Notes: a model not told the origin generated them from the sequence alone. Shown: positions 46,850 through 55,831, counted from the stretch's first letter. The stretch: DNA of 64,000 nt from Myxococcales bacterium (GCA_016707895.1 JADJGV010000002.1:124001-188000), one strand, 5' to 3'. Numbers and translations are program-made.

Positions 46850-47284
46850 ATGGGCGACCAAGCGCTTGAAGACGAAATGGCGATCCAGATGGCGTTGACC
46901 CAGGGACCGGGCCTGCGCGAGTGGGGATACCAGCTCGTGGCCGGCCCGGTGGGTGCGAATCAGGTCGCGATCTTCCGCGACGCTGAGTGGGAGCCCGACG
47001 ATGATCCGGATCCGATCGAAGCGTTTCGCGGCGTTGCGGTCCACGACCTGCGCGACGGCTCGGTGGTGCGAATCCCGCTGCACCTCAACATGCCGAGCGA
47101 AGCCACTCTCGACGCCACGCTCGGTGGCGATGCCCAGCGGATCGTGATCGCGCACGGCGGCCACGTCGACGTCGTGACGCGCGCCTCGGGCGTCGTGAAC
47201 CGACGCCCCGCGCTCGCCCTCGATCCCGAGCGTCTCGAGGTCGCACGGCGTGACGGAGATCGGGTCATCATCGACGCGCTCTGA
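46850..47284 (+). CDS. Hypothetical protein downstream of the immunity gene
   Basis: A 144-residue soluble protein (MGDQALEDEMAIQMALTQGPG). It has a mixed alpha/beta look with an acidic centre (EWEPDDDPDPIEAF). The ATG lies 6 bases after the immunity stop, so the three genes form an operon. No family is recognised. It may be a second immunity or accessory protein. A cluster of REPs follows the stop. Confidence 0.55.
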   Translation: MGDQALEDEMAIQMALTQGPGLREWGYQLVAGPVGANQVAIFRDAEWEPDDDPDPIEAFRGVAVHDLRDGSVVRIPLHLNMPSEATLDATLGGDAQRIVIAHGGHVDVVTRASGVVNRRPALALDPERLEVARRDGDRVIIDAL

Positions 47285-47299
47285 TGCGGACGCGACTTG

Positions 47300-47527
47300 G
47301 ATTCGGGTCGTAGCCGATCGGATCGCCGGGGCACCGGGGCGCAGCCAATCGGATCGAGGGGGGCACGACCGCGCACGGTGGCCTACGCGATCGCGAGTCG
47401 CAGCGGTCGCAGCCGATCGGGCGGCCCACGCGATCAAGTCGGGCAACTTCCCCGTGGCCCGCGAAGCCGCGATGCGGTGGTATACGAACCGGCTCCGACA
47501 ACTGGGTCGCAACCGATCGGATCGCAG
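47300..47527 (+). repeat. REP-like repeats, four copies
   Basis: Copies lie at 47300-47328, 47330-47357, 47401-47424 (partial) and 47497-47527. The last copy ends in GATCGCAGCAGGAGG, so its edge forms the Shine-Dalgarno sequence of the next gene. Confidence 0.8.
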
Positions 47528-47539
47528 CAGGAGGACTCG

Positions 47540-48103
47540 ATGTCCTGGTACGCCGACCTCAGCCCCTACACTTACCTGCGCGGCCAGCGCCCCGAGGCAC
47601 CAGCGGTCAACGTCGGGTGGCTCGCACGCGGGCACGTGTTCCCGACCGGCGATGTGCCCGCGGAGTTGGTGCCTCGCCTCGCCGGGCTGATCGAGCACGC
47701 ACCGACCCAAGGCACGCGCGGACTTCACGATTGCGAGTTCTGTCCCCCGGGCACGGACGGCCCGCGCCGCGGGGCACGTTGGGGGCTTGATGACTCGATG
47801 CCGCGGGGAAACGCCGAGATCCGCGCCGTCGGCGTCGACGGTACACGCTACGCGGCACCCACGCTCATCCGCCACTACGTGGCGGTTCATCGCTACGCGC
47901 CGCCGGTGGCGTTCATCGAGGCGGTCCTGCGACCTTCCCCGCACGAGTGGCACCACGCGCTGGCCCAAGATCTATGTTTCGTGTGTGGTGACGTACTCGA
48001 ACGACGTGAGCAGTACCGATCCGGCGACGAGACGTTGCTTACCGCCGCCTGCCCTCGCTGCGGCGTCGACTACGAGCGGCGCAAGCCCCAGCGAGTGGGG
48101 TAG
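47540..48103 (+). CDS. Hypothetical protein with C-terminal zinc ribbon
   Basis: A 187-residue protein opening MSWYADLSPYTYLRG. Cysteines occur as HDCEFCPPG in the middle and as CFVCGD plus ACPRCGVDY near the C-terminus, the latter a likely zinc site. AGGAGG (47529-47534) precedes ATG 47540. The opening resembles a widespread uncharacterised 'DLSPYxY' family seen in myxobacteria and actinobacteria (from memory, unverified). REPs lie on both sides. Confidence 0.6.
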   Translation: MSWYADLSPYTYLRGQRPEAPAVNVGWLARGHVFPTGDVPAELVPRLAGLIEHAPTQGTRGLHDCEFCPPGTDGPRRGARWGLDDSMPRGNAEIRAVGVDGTRYAAPTLIRHYVAVHRYAPPVAFIEAVLRPSPHEWHHALAQDLCFVCGDVLERREQYRSGDETLLTAACPRCGVDYERRKPQRVG

Positions 48104-48118
48104 CCCCACGCCCAACCC

Positions 48119-48152
48119 CGCGGATCCGGTTGGCCGCGACCCGGTTGTTGGG
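48119..48152 (-). repeat. REP-like repeat, inverted
   Basis: GGATCCGGTTGGCCGCGACC, then CGGTTGTTGGGG, 15 bases after the stop of the preceding gene. It forms the left edge of the decayed duplication. Confidence 0.75.
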
Positions 48153-48154
48153 GA

Positions 48155-48442
48155 GTCGTCGCCACGCTCACCGAGCGCGCCTACGACTGCACGGGCGAGA
48201 TCGCGCCAGCCTACCAGCAGGCGCGCGTGCTCTCGGAGAGTGAGATGCGGACGCTGCGCGAGGCGATCGACGCGACCGGACTGTGGAAGTTCGCGCCCGC
48301 ATACAAGAGCGCCGAACCGGTCAACGACGGCGTGTTCACGCGGCTCGAGGTCCGCGACGGCGATCGCGCCCGCGCGGTCGACTCCCAGCAGGTGGAAGAC
48401 CCGCGGCTAGATCCCGTTCGGGCGATCATCCTTCGACGCTGA
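48155..48442 (+). pseudogene. 3' copy of the effector-associated lipoprotein gene
   Basis: Nearly identical to 33100-33384: ERAYDCTGEIAPAYQQARVL, EMRTLREAIDATGLWKFAP and VRAIILRR are kept. The signal peptide and first ~70 residues are missing. An ORF from 48227 remains open but has no Shine-Dalgarno sequence. Confidence 0.85.
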
Positions 48443-48725
48443 GCCGCAGATGGAACAGGCCCGCCGTCTTGCCGGGCACGACCTCGCAAGAGGCCCACGG
48501 GTGCCCGAGCTGCGCCGCCGCCCGCGTGACCGCCCGTGCGTCGATACGCCGGCCTGGCCGGGTCACCACCAGCATGCGACCGCGAGCGCGGCGGCGGCAC
48601 CGATGGTCCACCACGAGCATGGTGAGTGGCGGGATCAGCACCAGCATGGCCCTGACCGTCACGTCGAGCTCGAGCCGGAACGCGAGCGCGGTCACGAGCG
48701 CAACACCGGCGAGATAGCCGGCGAC
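48426..48725 (-). pseudogene. Decayed copy of the Lgt-like gene with two internal deletions
   Basis: It matches the Lgt-like gene at 33368-33515, 33677-33719 and about 34250-34370 in order, joined directly. The catalytic signature region is deleted. Together with the preceding pseudogene it shows that the whole 33.1-34.4 kb stretch was once duplicated. Confidence 0.8.
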
Positions 48726-48754
48726 CCCCGCGCCGGCCGAGCGCTCGGGACGGG

Positions 48755-50755
48755 TCAGCCGCCGGGCGCGTCGATGGCGTCGATGATCGCGGCCTCCCTG
48801 GCGGTCCACGCCTCGTACTCAGCGCGCGCGAAGGCGAGGGCACGCAGCCCGTACGCCTCGGCCCGCGCCTTGGCCGAGGCTTCGTCGCGGACGTCGGCCA
48901 GCTCGGCCGCGGCGTCCTGCGCCACGCGCTCGCCGGCGTGCGCCTCCAGCCAGTCCCACGTCACCCAGTCGTACTTGTACGCAGGATCGAAGGGGATCGC
49001 GAGCAGCTTGCGCCACACCGGGCTCGACCAGAATCCGCTCACTCGCACGCGCGATGTCGAGCCATCGCCGGTCACGGTCGGCAGGCCAGCCGCGTCGCAC
49101 AGCGCGCGGTGCAGCCGCTCGGCGCGCGCGAGGGTCAGCGCCGAGCGTGCGTCGCGGGTCGCGATGGCCCGCTGGTGGGCGAGCTCGATCGCGTCGCGGC
49201 GGATGTCGGGGTTTGGCGACAGCATGCGATCGATCGCCTCGGCGGCCGGCGGGTCGCTCGCCTCGGCGGGGCCGAGCACCACGGCCGTCACGTCGGGCCA
49301 ACGGCCCCGGTAGGTCCACGGCGCGGCCAGCGCGTCCGCCGGACTGCGCAGCTGCGCGTTGCACCAGCCGCCCGGCGGGTACTCGTGCCGCCAGATGCCC
49401 ATCGTGCGCGCGGCCTCGACTGCGGCGACCAGGCGTGGCAGCGCCGGCGCGCCCTGCCGGCCGACCAGACCCTGGGAGGCGCGGATCCTCACCAGCGGAT
49501 CGGCGTGGTCGATCAGGCGTAGCAACATCGCGGTCGCGTCGTCACCGTCGAAGTGGTGGAGCGCCTCCGCGACCACGCGGGCGTACTGATCGGTGGCCAG
49601 CATGCGCTCCAGGATGAGCAGGAAGCGCGGCTCGCGGTACCGGGCGAGGGCCAGCGTGAGATCGTCGCGGTCGCGAGCGACCGCCAGCTCGAGCAGCAGC
49701 GTCGGCACCGCGACGTCGAAGCGCTCGCCCGAGAGGTAGGACAAGAGCCCCGAGGTCAGCGGCCGACGGTGTTCCACCCGGTCGCGGCGCCGGCGACGGA
49801 TGAGTCGCCGCACCCCGTCGGGCGACAGCGCCAGGATCCGCTCGCGGTTGTACCCACGTCGCCACAGCGCAGGATCGTCGCGGTCGGCGGCATCGTGCTC
49901 GTCACCGAGCCGGGCGATCAACCACGGATCGTGAGCCAGCGGCATCAGGAGCGCGTAGCCGATCGCGTCCCAGCGCCGGTCGGGACCCTTGGCTGGCGGC
50001 GGCAGCTGCCAGACCGCGAGCACGCGCTCGCGCACCGCCGCGCGGTCGGGCAGGCGCTCCATCGCTCGCGCGATCGTGGTCGACGCCGCGGTGTCGAGCA
50101 GCGCGACCTCGGCGAGCGCGAGGTCGACGAGCGTCCGCGCGGGCACGTGGCTCGCCACCACGTCGAGGGAGTTGCGCAGCGCGTGGTCTGGGTGCTTGCC
50201 GGCGGCGGCCTTGCCGATCACCCGCAGCAGCACCAGCGCCTCGTCGGGAGTCGTCGCGGACAGGTCGTCCGGGGCCTCGCCGGCGGCGATCGCTGCCAGT
50301 GCTGCCGCGAGCGCGGGCGGCAGCTTCGGGGCGGCGCGGGCTGGCGGCCGCGCCGTGGGCGTCCGGCGGGCGGGGACCATCGTCCACCCGGCGCGGTCGC
50401 GGGGCGGCTCGGTGAGCTCCTGGTCTGGGTCCTGGACCAGCGTCACGGCGGTGCCGTCCCAGCCGACCAGATGGAAGTCGTCGGCCAGCTCGAGCCGGGC
50501 GTCCGCGAACAGCCCGTGCAGCTCGGTGAGCGCGGCCATGAGCTTGGCCGCGCGCGGATCTTCGTCGGGGTCGAGGCTTCGGGCCAGCTTGCCCCCGGCG
50601 CGCGCGATCACGCCGCTCGAGCCAGCGGGCGCGACCTCGAACGCGTAGCCCTCACCCACGAGCCCCGACGCCCGCACGTGGGCGCGCAGCCGCGTGCGCT
50701 CGCCGCGGTCGAGCGCGCGACCGCGCACCAGTTGGATCCAGATCGTCCAGCCCAT
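48755..50755 (-). CDS. Large HEAT-like repeat protein, unknown function
   Basis: A 666-residue soluble protein starting MGWTIWIQLVRGRALDRGERT. The N-terminal ~110 residues form a compact domain. Residues 140-640 are helical pairs of HEAT type (for example ATAMLLRLIDHADPLVRIRASQGLVGRQGAP, split by Asp-Pro turns; PDIRRDAIELAHQRA). The end is WTAREAAIIDAIDAPGG. ATG 50755 is preceded by GAGAGG. Longer in-frame extension is possible but runs into a kelch remnant. HEAT scaffolds of this kind often accompany regulatory or conflict systems; nothing specific is seen. Confidence 0.65.
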   Translation of the reverse strand: MGWTIWIQLVRGRALDRGERTRLRAHVRASGLVGEGYAFEVAPAGSSGVIARAGGKLARSLDPDEDPRAAKLMAALTELHGLFADARLELADDFHLVGWDGTAVTLVQDPDQELTEPPRDRAGWTMVPARRTPTARPPARAAPKLPPALAAALAAIAAGEAPDDLSATTPDEALVLLRVIGKAAAGKHPDHALRNSLDVVASHVPARTLVDLALAEVALLDTAASTTIARAMERLPDRAAVRERVLAVWQLPPPAKGPDRRWDAIGYALLMPLAHDPWLIARLGDEHDAADRDDPALWRRGYNRERILALSPDGVRRLIRRRRRDRVEHRRPLTSGLLSYLSGERFDVAVPTLLLELAVARDRDDLTLALARYREPRFLLILERMLATDQYARVVAEALHHFDGDDATAMLLRLIDHADPLVRIRASQGLVGRQGAPALPRLVAAVEAARTMGIWRHEYPPGGWCNAQLRSPADALAAPWTYRGRWPDVTAVVLGPAEASDPPAAEAIDRMLSPNPDIRRDAIELAHQRAIATRDARSALTLARAERLHRALCDAAGLPTVTGDGSTSRVRVSGFWSSPVWRKLLAIPFDPAYKYDWVTWDWLEAHAGERVAQDAAAELADVRDEASAKARAEAYGLRALAFARAEYEAWTAREAAIIDAIDAPGG

Positions 50756-50839
50756 CTTCGTTGCCTCTCGATTCGCGTGACCAGGGCGCGCGGCCGACCT
50801 GGAGCCCAGTCGTCGTCGCGCGCCGCGCCGGCGGGGGGC

Positions 50840-50937
50840 AGTGTACCGACGCCATGACCAGCCGGGCGAGCGCGCCGGCCGTAGCCGCCCCAGATCATCA
50901 TCTCGGTGCCGGTCCACACGGCGCTGTGGTGAGGCCG
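50840..50937 (-). pseudogene. Kelch-repeat fragment
   Basis: On the minus strand HHSAVWTGTEMMIWGGYGR is a textbook bacterial kelch motif (HSAVWTGxEMxxWGG). It runs into unrelated sequence after about 25 residues. It is a single orphan repeat of a lost gene. Confidence 0.65.
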
Positions 50938-50993
50938 CGCTCGTCGTTGGTCGTTCAGGGCGGCAGCAATGAGCGGTGGGACATGCGCATCGG

Positions 50994-51248
50994 TCAGCGC
51001 TTGCCGTCGACCATTGCCTTCGCCTCAGCGAGGCTGACGCCGAGCTTGGCGACCAGCACCTGGATCGCCCGCAGCTTGTCGCCACGAGCGAGGAAGTCGA
51101 TGGCATCTTGCGGCAGCGAAGTCGCCTGCGGCGGCTCCTGCCAAGCGATGCGCAGCTGCGCCATGACCAGCTTGAGGTTGTACTCGATGGCGGTGAGACG
51201 ACGGTCGTGATCGCGAAGTCGCTCGTTCTGGTCGGCATCGGTCGACAT
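50994..51248 (-). CDS. Small protein with ribosomal L7/L12-like C-terminal motif
   Basis: An 84-residue protein. A short coiled-coil start (DADQNERLRDHDRRLTAIEYN) is followed by FLARGDKLRAIQVLVAKLGV, SLAEAKAMVDG, which resembles the L7/L12 C-terminal fold (K-x-x-AI...LKEAK-x-x-V) found in many small uncharacterised proteins. ATG 51248 is the only sensible start. Function unknown. Confidence 0.6.
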   Translation of the reverse strand: MSTDADQNERLRDHDRRLTAIEYNLKLVMAQLRIAWQEPPQATSLPQDAIDFLARGDKLRAIQVLVAKLGVSLAEAKAMVDGKR

Positions 51249-51294
51249 CCGACCATTCTAGCCACACGCTGGTCCGCGGCGGGGCCGTCGAGGC

Positions 51295-51759
51295 TCAGCG
51301 AAGAGCGTCGCCTCGCCGGCGTGCGATGACGATCCGGTCGGTCGTGGAGGTGGCGACGTTGGCCGGCGGCTGCGGCCAGGACACGCGCGTGATGATCACG
51401 AAGCGCTCGGAGCGGGTGTCGTCGACCGCGATGTACTCGGCGCTGCGGTCCGGCGGCATCGCCGCGAGTCCCGTGAACGGCGGGCCGCGCGTGCCCAGCG
51501 CGGCGAGCGCGACGGGCGCGCGCAGCTGCACGACGACGTCGACCTCCTCGTACTCGTCGGCGCTGGTCGGCTCGAAGCCGACGGGCCACACCTCGAGGGA
51601 GGCGAACACCGGCGGCGCCGCGATCGTGATGCCGGTCTCGGAGCGGCCGTCGAACGAACCTCCGAGCCGGGCGATGAGCTCTGGGCCGGCGACGTACGCG
51701 GCCAGCACGGCCTGGACCCGATCGAGCTCGTCGAGCACGACCCGGTCGGCAGGGGACAT
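51295..51759 (-). CDS. Hypothetical protein, 154 residues
   Basis: The protein starts MSPADRVVLDELDRVQAVLAAYV from ATG 51759. The ORF is open 23 codons further upstream, but that part is RAYT-derived. The middle (DVVVQLRAPVALAALGTRGP) and the end (RFVIITRVSWPQPPANVATS) look beta-rich. No signal peptide and no family recognised. Confidence 0.5.
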   Translation of the reverse strand: MSPADRVVLDELDRVQAVLAAYVAGPELIARLGGSFDGRSETGITIAAPPVFASLEVWPVGFEPTSADEYEEVDVVVQLRAPVALAALGTRGPPFTGLAAMPPDRSAEYIAVDDTRSERFVIITRVSWPQPPANVATSTTDRIVIARRRGDALR

Positions 51760-51784
51760 CGTCGTGGAGGGCGGGACCGGCGGC

Positions 51785-51863
51785 AGCGGTGTACGCGTAG
51801 AGGCGGACCGCCGTGTAGAGAGCTCCAACCCTAAGAACCGGGTCGCAACCCATCGGAGCGCCC
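51785..51863 (-). repeat. RAYT fragment (51785-51822) and REP copy (51832-51863)
   Basis: TACGCGTAGAGGCGGACCGC, then CGTGTAGAG, matches the intact RAYT gene at about 29929-29962 (residues ALYTAVRLYAY on the minus strand). A REP follows after 10 bases. Confidence 0.75.
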
Positions 51864-51871
51864 GTCAGCGA

Positions 51872-52291
51872 TCAGCCCGGAGCAAGGGCGCGCGACGGGC
51901 CGCTGGCACGTGGCAACGGCTTCGCACGTTCGTCAGCGCACCGGGTGGTGGCGCCGAACCCGTAGCTCGCCGACGCGCCGAAGCCCCCGCCGAACGCGAG
52001 GCCACCGATCAGGAGGCCGATGCCGACACCCTCGTAGCTCTGCCGATCGGCGTCGGGGAATGGTGGCGTGGCGCCGAGGATGGCGGCGACGCCCACGATC
52101 GCCGGAATGACACCGAGGATCACGGTCGCACCGACGTCGAGCGCGGGGGCGGCCCGGCTCGACGAGCACTCGCGCGCCACCTTCACATTGCGAAATCGGC
52201 CCGCGGCCGTGACGTCGGGCACCATCAGTTGAGAACACGCCGACAGCCCGAGCCCCGCGGCAGCGATGGCGTACTTTCCGCGAAGCTGCAT
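51872..52291 (-). CDS. Lipoprotein with two hydrophobic segments, unknown function
   Basis: A 139-residue lipoprotein (signal MQLRGKYAIAAAGLGLSAC). A hydrophobic helix (VGATVILGVIPAIVGVAAIL) and a glycine-rich hydrophobic stretch (GIGLLIGGLAFGGGFGASAS) follow, like small glycine-zipper envelope proteins. Two further Cys occur. The stop lies 9 bases beyond a REP. No family recognised. Confidence 0.55.
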   Translation of the reverse strand: MQLRGKYAIAAAGLGLSACSQLMVPDVTAAGRFRNVKVARECSSSRAAPALDVGATVILGVIPAIVGVAAILGATPPFPDADRQSYEGVGIGLLIGGLAFGGGFGASASYGFGATTRCADERAKPLPRASGPSRALAPG

Positions 52292-52348
52292 CGCGTCGAC
52301 GCTAGCACACGGCCCCAGCGTCCGGGTTGTTCTGGCGGTTGCCCAGAG

Positions 52349-52453
52349 TCGCCATTGGATCGCACGTCAGCGGTGAGGGGTGGCGAATCGCCCCAAGAAC
52401 CGGGTCGCAACGGTCGCAACGGTCGCAACGGTCGCAGCCGATCGGATCGCAGG
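52349..52453 (+). repeat. RAYT 3'-end remnant plus REP with internal 9-bp expansion
   Basis: GGATCGCACGTCAGCGGTGAGG, split from GGTGGCGAATCGCC, resembles the RAYT unit's right end (52355-52390). The REP at 52391-52453 contains GGTCGCAAC four times in tandem before GGTCGCAGCCGATCGGATCG. It ends 12 bases before the stop of the cysteine-rich gene. Confidence 0.75.
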
Positions 52454-52464
52454 CCCTGACGCGG

Positions 52465-53157
52465 TTAGCTGGGCTGCCGCCCGGCTGGCCTGCGCTGCCT
52501 CGTCCGGCGCCGCAGGGCAAGGACCGCCACGACGAGCCACGTCGCCTCCGCCCCTGAGCCGCCAGCGTTGCAGGTGCCGGGGCCGCTCAGGTCGAGCGTC
52601 TCGGCGGGCGCGTCCGGGAGGGGCGGCCCACATTTCACGTGGAAGTAGTGTGACTGCCCGACGCCGAGAACCTGCGCGCCGATGAACATCTGGGAGATCG
52701 GCTTCTTCACCACGACGCTGATCGTCGCGTCTCCCTCGCCGTACCACGCGCCGCCGCCATCCATCCGCTTGAGGTGCCCGCCCGGTGTGCACGAGATCGC
52801 GATCGTGCCGTCGGCTCGAAAGTCGTTGCCAGGGACGCCTGTCGACGCCGTCGCCAGGCCGATGCCGAGTGGCACGAAGCCGGGGGCGAAGACGGCGCCG
52901 CAGATGAGCGGCGTCCGGCTGGCGAGCGCGTCATTGTGATGCCCCCACACCGACCATTCGAACGACGCGACCTGACCGGCGGGGATCACCGGCGGAGGTG
53001 GTCTCACCACGACGCGCGTGATGTCTGTCAGCGTGATTTCGGGGTTCGTCCCATCCGAGGCTGTTCCGCACAGCTCGGGGATCTCCTTGATCGCGCCGCC
53101 ACAGGCAATGGCGCCCGTCGACACGATGAGCAGAACGGCGAGATGGGCTCGCTTCAA
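52465..53157 (-). CDS. Possible separate lipoprotein inside the larger ORF (TTG start)
   Basis: From TTG 53157, with GGAGG (53171-53167) 9 bases upstream, a 230-residue protein begins with lipoprotein signal MKRAHLAVLLIVSTGAIACGG. Its end GGSGAEATWLVVAVLALRRR is again a hydrophobic helix plus Arg cluster. It shares frame and stop with the large ORF. It is listed as an alternative to a fusion. Confidence 0.45.
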   Translation of the reverse strand: MKRAHLAVLLIVSTGAIACGGAIKEIPELCGTASDGTNPEITLTDITRVVVRPPPPVIPAGQVASFEWSVWGHHNDALASRTPLICGAVFAPGFVPLGIGLATASTGVPGNDFRADGTIAISCTPGGHLKRMDGGGAWYGEGDATISVVVKKPISQMFIGAQVLGVGQSHYFHVKCGPPLPDAPAETLDLSGPGTCNAGGSGAEATWLVVAVLALRRRTRQRRPAGRQPS

Positions 53158-55374
53158 GGAAGCGTGCCTCCGGCGTGGTCGCAGGATCAGGACGAGCACC
53201 AGCGCCAGCCCACAACCGGCCTCGGGGCCCCCGCTACAGCCGCGGGGGCAGCCACCGGGTGGGGGTGGCGGGGGACGTCGATCGTCGAGAGGGTAGCTCC
53301 ACTGGAACGCCAGGGTTCGGTCGCCGTCGGGGTTGCCGACGCGCGTGAACCTCATCGCAGCATACCCGGCGTCGGTCCGAACGACGATGACCTCACCGAC
53401 CTTCGGCACCACGTGCGTGAGCGTGAACGCGTCAGTCGGCGGAATGCGAAGTTGATCCAGTTCAGCGGCGCCGAGGGACACCAGGCCGCGGCCGGCGATC
53501 AGCTCGGCCGCGTTCCACCACACGTCACGCGTGCTGCTGCTGGTGATCGCCGGTGGACCAAAGACGAATCCGGAGCCGGCCTCGAGCACTGTGCTCCGCA
53601 GCCATGCCGCTGGCGCGGGCCGGGCGGGCTCGTCGCGGCCCGGCTTCTTCCGGCAGTCGGCAGTGCAGGTCGGGTGATCGCCGCCACGGTCGCACTCTTC
53701 GGCGATCACGTCGTGGTACCCGTCCCCGCACACGACCGGGCACTCGCCCTCTTCCGCGGCGATCTTGCAGTGCTCATCGACGCCGTGCTCGTTGAGCAGG
53801 GCCGTTCGGACTTCCTCCTTGGTGCCGTAGCGATAGGACGTCGTCTTGGTGACGTACCCCGGCGGCGTTCCGCACAGCACGCAGAAGCCGCGCGTCTGGC
53901 GGTCCTGGTCGTTCGCCACGGCGGGGACATCAGCCGTCGCGGGGCACGCTGTGTCGTCGACCGCGAAGAACGCGTAGTACGGACCGCACGCGCTCGGCTT
54001 CATCGCGACGCCTTGGACCTCGGCCGTGGCCTCGCCGGCCTCGCACCGGCGCTTGGCGTCGTCGGACCCTTGTGAGGTGTCGAGATCGGCCCGGTACACC
54101 CGCTGCTGCGGGCTGGTGCACCCGAACGACCGCAGCGTCGTGATTCCGCCCGCGGCGCGGTCGTCAGCGACGAGCTGCGCGCAACAGCCGAGGGCCGTTG
54201 GCCGCGACGTGATCAGGTGTGGCCGCGGCTCACACCGGCACCCGACCACGCTGCCGGCGCCGCTCTCCTCGTCGCATCCGACGATCCAGCCCTTGTACTC
54301 GCCGCTCACTACCTCGCCCTGCACGCACCGACCGTACGGACCCCAGTCGCCACCCATGTTGCGGCAGACCCGATCGCAGGTGACGCGCCCTGTCGCGTTC
54401 TTCACGATCGTAGGGGGGACGACCGGTGGCAGCGGCCCACCGGGCCCCCGACAGAAGCAGGTGACATCGCTGCCGGGGCTGGTCCGGTCGCAGCCGATCG
54501 CACCTCCGGTGAGTGGTCCGGCGCTCACCGCGCCGCCAGGTGTCACGCACTCGCCGTACCGGCCCCAGTCAGCCTGCTTGTTGCGGCAGTAGTCGCCGCA
54601 GCTCACGCTCCCGTTGTTGCCTGCCTTCGCGCGGGCTCCGGCCGGGAGCACCGGCGCGGGCACAGCCCTGCAATAGCAGTCGAGCGTCTGCCCTGGCCCC
54701 GGCGCTTGCGCGCAGTTGACGTTGCTACCGGTGCTGCCACCGCTCGCGATCTTGCCACCGAGGCACGTGCCGTACTGCCCGAGGTTGCCGGTCGCGTTGC
54801 CGCAGAACTGTGCACAGGAGAGGCCGCGATCATCCGGTCGCTTCAGGAACGCGTCCGGCGCCGGCGGGTAGGTCGGGCCGAACCGCGCGCAGTCGGTGAG
54901 CACGCTGAGAGGAGCCTCGCACGAGCATGCCGCCGAGCGGCGATAGCCCGTGGGACACTTGTCCCCGTAGCACAGGCCGCCGAACGCATCAGTCTTGCTC
55001 GGACACACGAGCGAGGGCCCACCGATCGGCCCGAACCGTCCGCAGTCGGTCCAGACCCGCCAGCCCAGGGCGCACGTACACGACGCGGTACGTGTCCAGC
55101 CGGCGTCGCACGGCTTGTGGCAGAGGCCACCCCACAGCTCCCCGGACGAGCAGGTCATCGTCGGCGCGGCGGTCATGCCGAAGCGCCCGCAGTCGGTGAC
55201 CACGCCACCGCGTTGACACGAGCACACTGCCGAGCGGACGTGATCGGCGGGGCAGACGCCGTTGCAGCCTCCGGCGTAGGGCTCGGTACCAGTGAGGCAC
55301 TGCTGCGCCATCGCGGCACTGTGCCCGAGCACCAGTGAGGCCATGATGATCAGCACGGGATGCAATCGACGCAT
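52465..55374 (-). CDS. Large cysteine-rich secreted protein with internal CGC-box tail and second lipobox
   Basis: A 969-residue ORF. Signal peptide MRRLHPVLIIMASLVLGHSAAMA is followed by repeated Cys modules: three of CSC...TDCGRFG type (about 45-170) and three of C-x3-C...W/LG-x-YG-x-C type (CAQFCGNATGNLGQYGTC and two more, about 180-380). A beta domain follows. At about residue 725-740 come GGCPRGCSGGPEAGCG, a hydrophobic helix and RPRRRHA, the layout of a MYXO-CTERM/CGC sorting tail, which normally ends a protein. The frame continues with KRAHLAVLLIVSTGAIAC, a lipoprotein signal. So this may be two genes fused, or a lost stop. Overall role: surface protein. Confidence 0.65.
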   Translation of the reverse strand: MRRLHPVLIIMASLVLGHSAAMAQQCLTGTEPYAGGCNGVCPADHVRSAVCSCQRGGVVTDCGRFGMTAAPTMTCSSGELWGGLCHKPCDAGWTRTASCTCALGWRVWTDCGRFGPIGGPSLVCPSKTDAFGGLCYGDKCPTGYRRSAACSCEAPLSVLTDCARFGPTYPPAPDAFLKRPDDRGLSCAQFCGNATGNLGQYGTCLGGKIASGGSTGSNVNCAQAPGPGQTLDCYCRAVPAPVLPAGARAKAGNNGSVSCGDYCRNKQADWGRYGECVTPGGAVSAGPLTGGAIGCDRTSPGSDVTCFCRGPGGPLPPVVPPTIVKNATGRVTCDRVCRNMGGDWGPYGRCVQGEVVSGEYKGWIVGCDEESGAGSVVGCRCEPRPHLITSRPTALGCCAQLVADDRAAGGITTLRSFGCTSPQQRVYRADLDTSQGSDDAKRRCEAGEATAEVQGVAMKPSACGPYYAFFAVDDTACPATADVPAVANDQDRQTRGFCVLCGTPPGYVTKTTSYRYGTKEEVRTALLNEHGVDEHCKIAAEEGECPVVCGDGYHDVIAEECDRGGDHPTCTADCRKKPGRDEPARPAPAAWLRSTVLEAGSGFVFGPPAITSSSTRDVWWNAAELIAGRGLVSLGAAELDQLRIPPTDAFTLTHVVPKVGEVIVVRTDAGYAAMRFTRVGNPDGDRTLAFQWSYPLDDRRPPPPPPGGCPRGCSGGPEAGCGLALVLVLILRPRRRHASLKRAHLAVLLIVSTGAIACGGAIKEIPELCGTASDGTNPEITLTDITRVVVRPPPPVIPAGQVASFEWSVWGHHNDALASRTPLICGAVFAPGFVPLGIGLATASTGVPGNDFRADGTIAISCTPGGHLKRMDGGGAWYGEGDATISVVVKKPISQMFIGAQVLGVGQSHYFHVKCGPPLPDAPAETLDLSGPGTCNAGGSGAEATWLVVAVLALRRRTRQRRPAGRQPS

Positions 55375-55503
55375 GGGTTCGCCGGTCGTTGCATGGAGTG
55401 CGCCACTGCCAGGCGCACGCGGCGCGTGGTCGATGGCCAATCCGGTAGACATCGGCGCGTGGGGCGTCTGCTCGATTGGACAGGGACACGGCTTGGGGCG
55501 CCG

Positions 55504-55749
55504 GTGAAGTCCGACCTCGAGCTGATCGCAGAGATGCAGGGCGCGCTGATCCGCGACGGTGCGTGCCCGATGTCGCTGATGTTCCGCTGGCTCGACCTCC
55601 CGTCGTGCCTCGATCACCCCGACGTGCTCGCCGACGCACGCTTCACCTATGACGAGGAGTTGCGTGACGAGTGGGGCCCCGAGTGGCTCAGCGCCGGCGC
55701 CGAGTGCAACGTCTTCATCCCCGCGGAGCTGGTTCCGTTCTGCGTGTGA
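55504..55749 (+). CDS. Hypothetical protein, 81 residues
   Basis: VKSDLELIAEMQGALIRDGA begins at GTG 55504 and the product ends AECNVFIPAELVPFCV. It is acidic and small, diverges from the cysteine-rich gene and is followed by the short ORF at 55832. No family recognised. The start is uncertain because the ORF is open further upstream. Confidence 0.4.
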   Translation: MKSDLELIAEMQGALIRDGACPMSLMFRWLDLPSCLDHPDVLADARFTYDEELRDEWGPEWLSAGAECNVFIPAELVPFCV

Positions 55750-55831
55750 GCCTCACGACGCCCCCGGGTGGCAGCGGTGACAGCCGTCAACCGAGCTGGA
55801 ATCCCGCGGGCGCGGCGCTTAGCCTTGTGGC

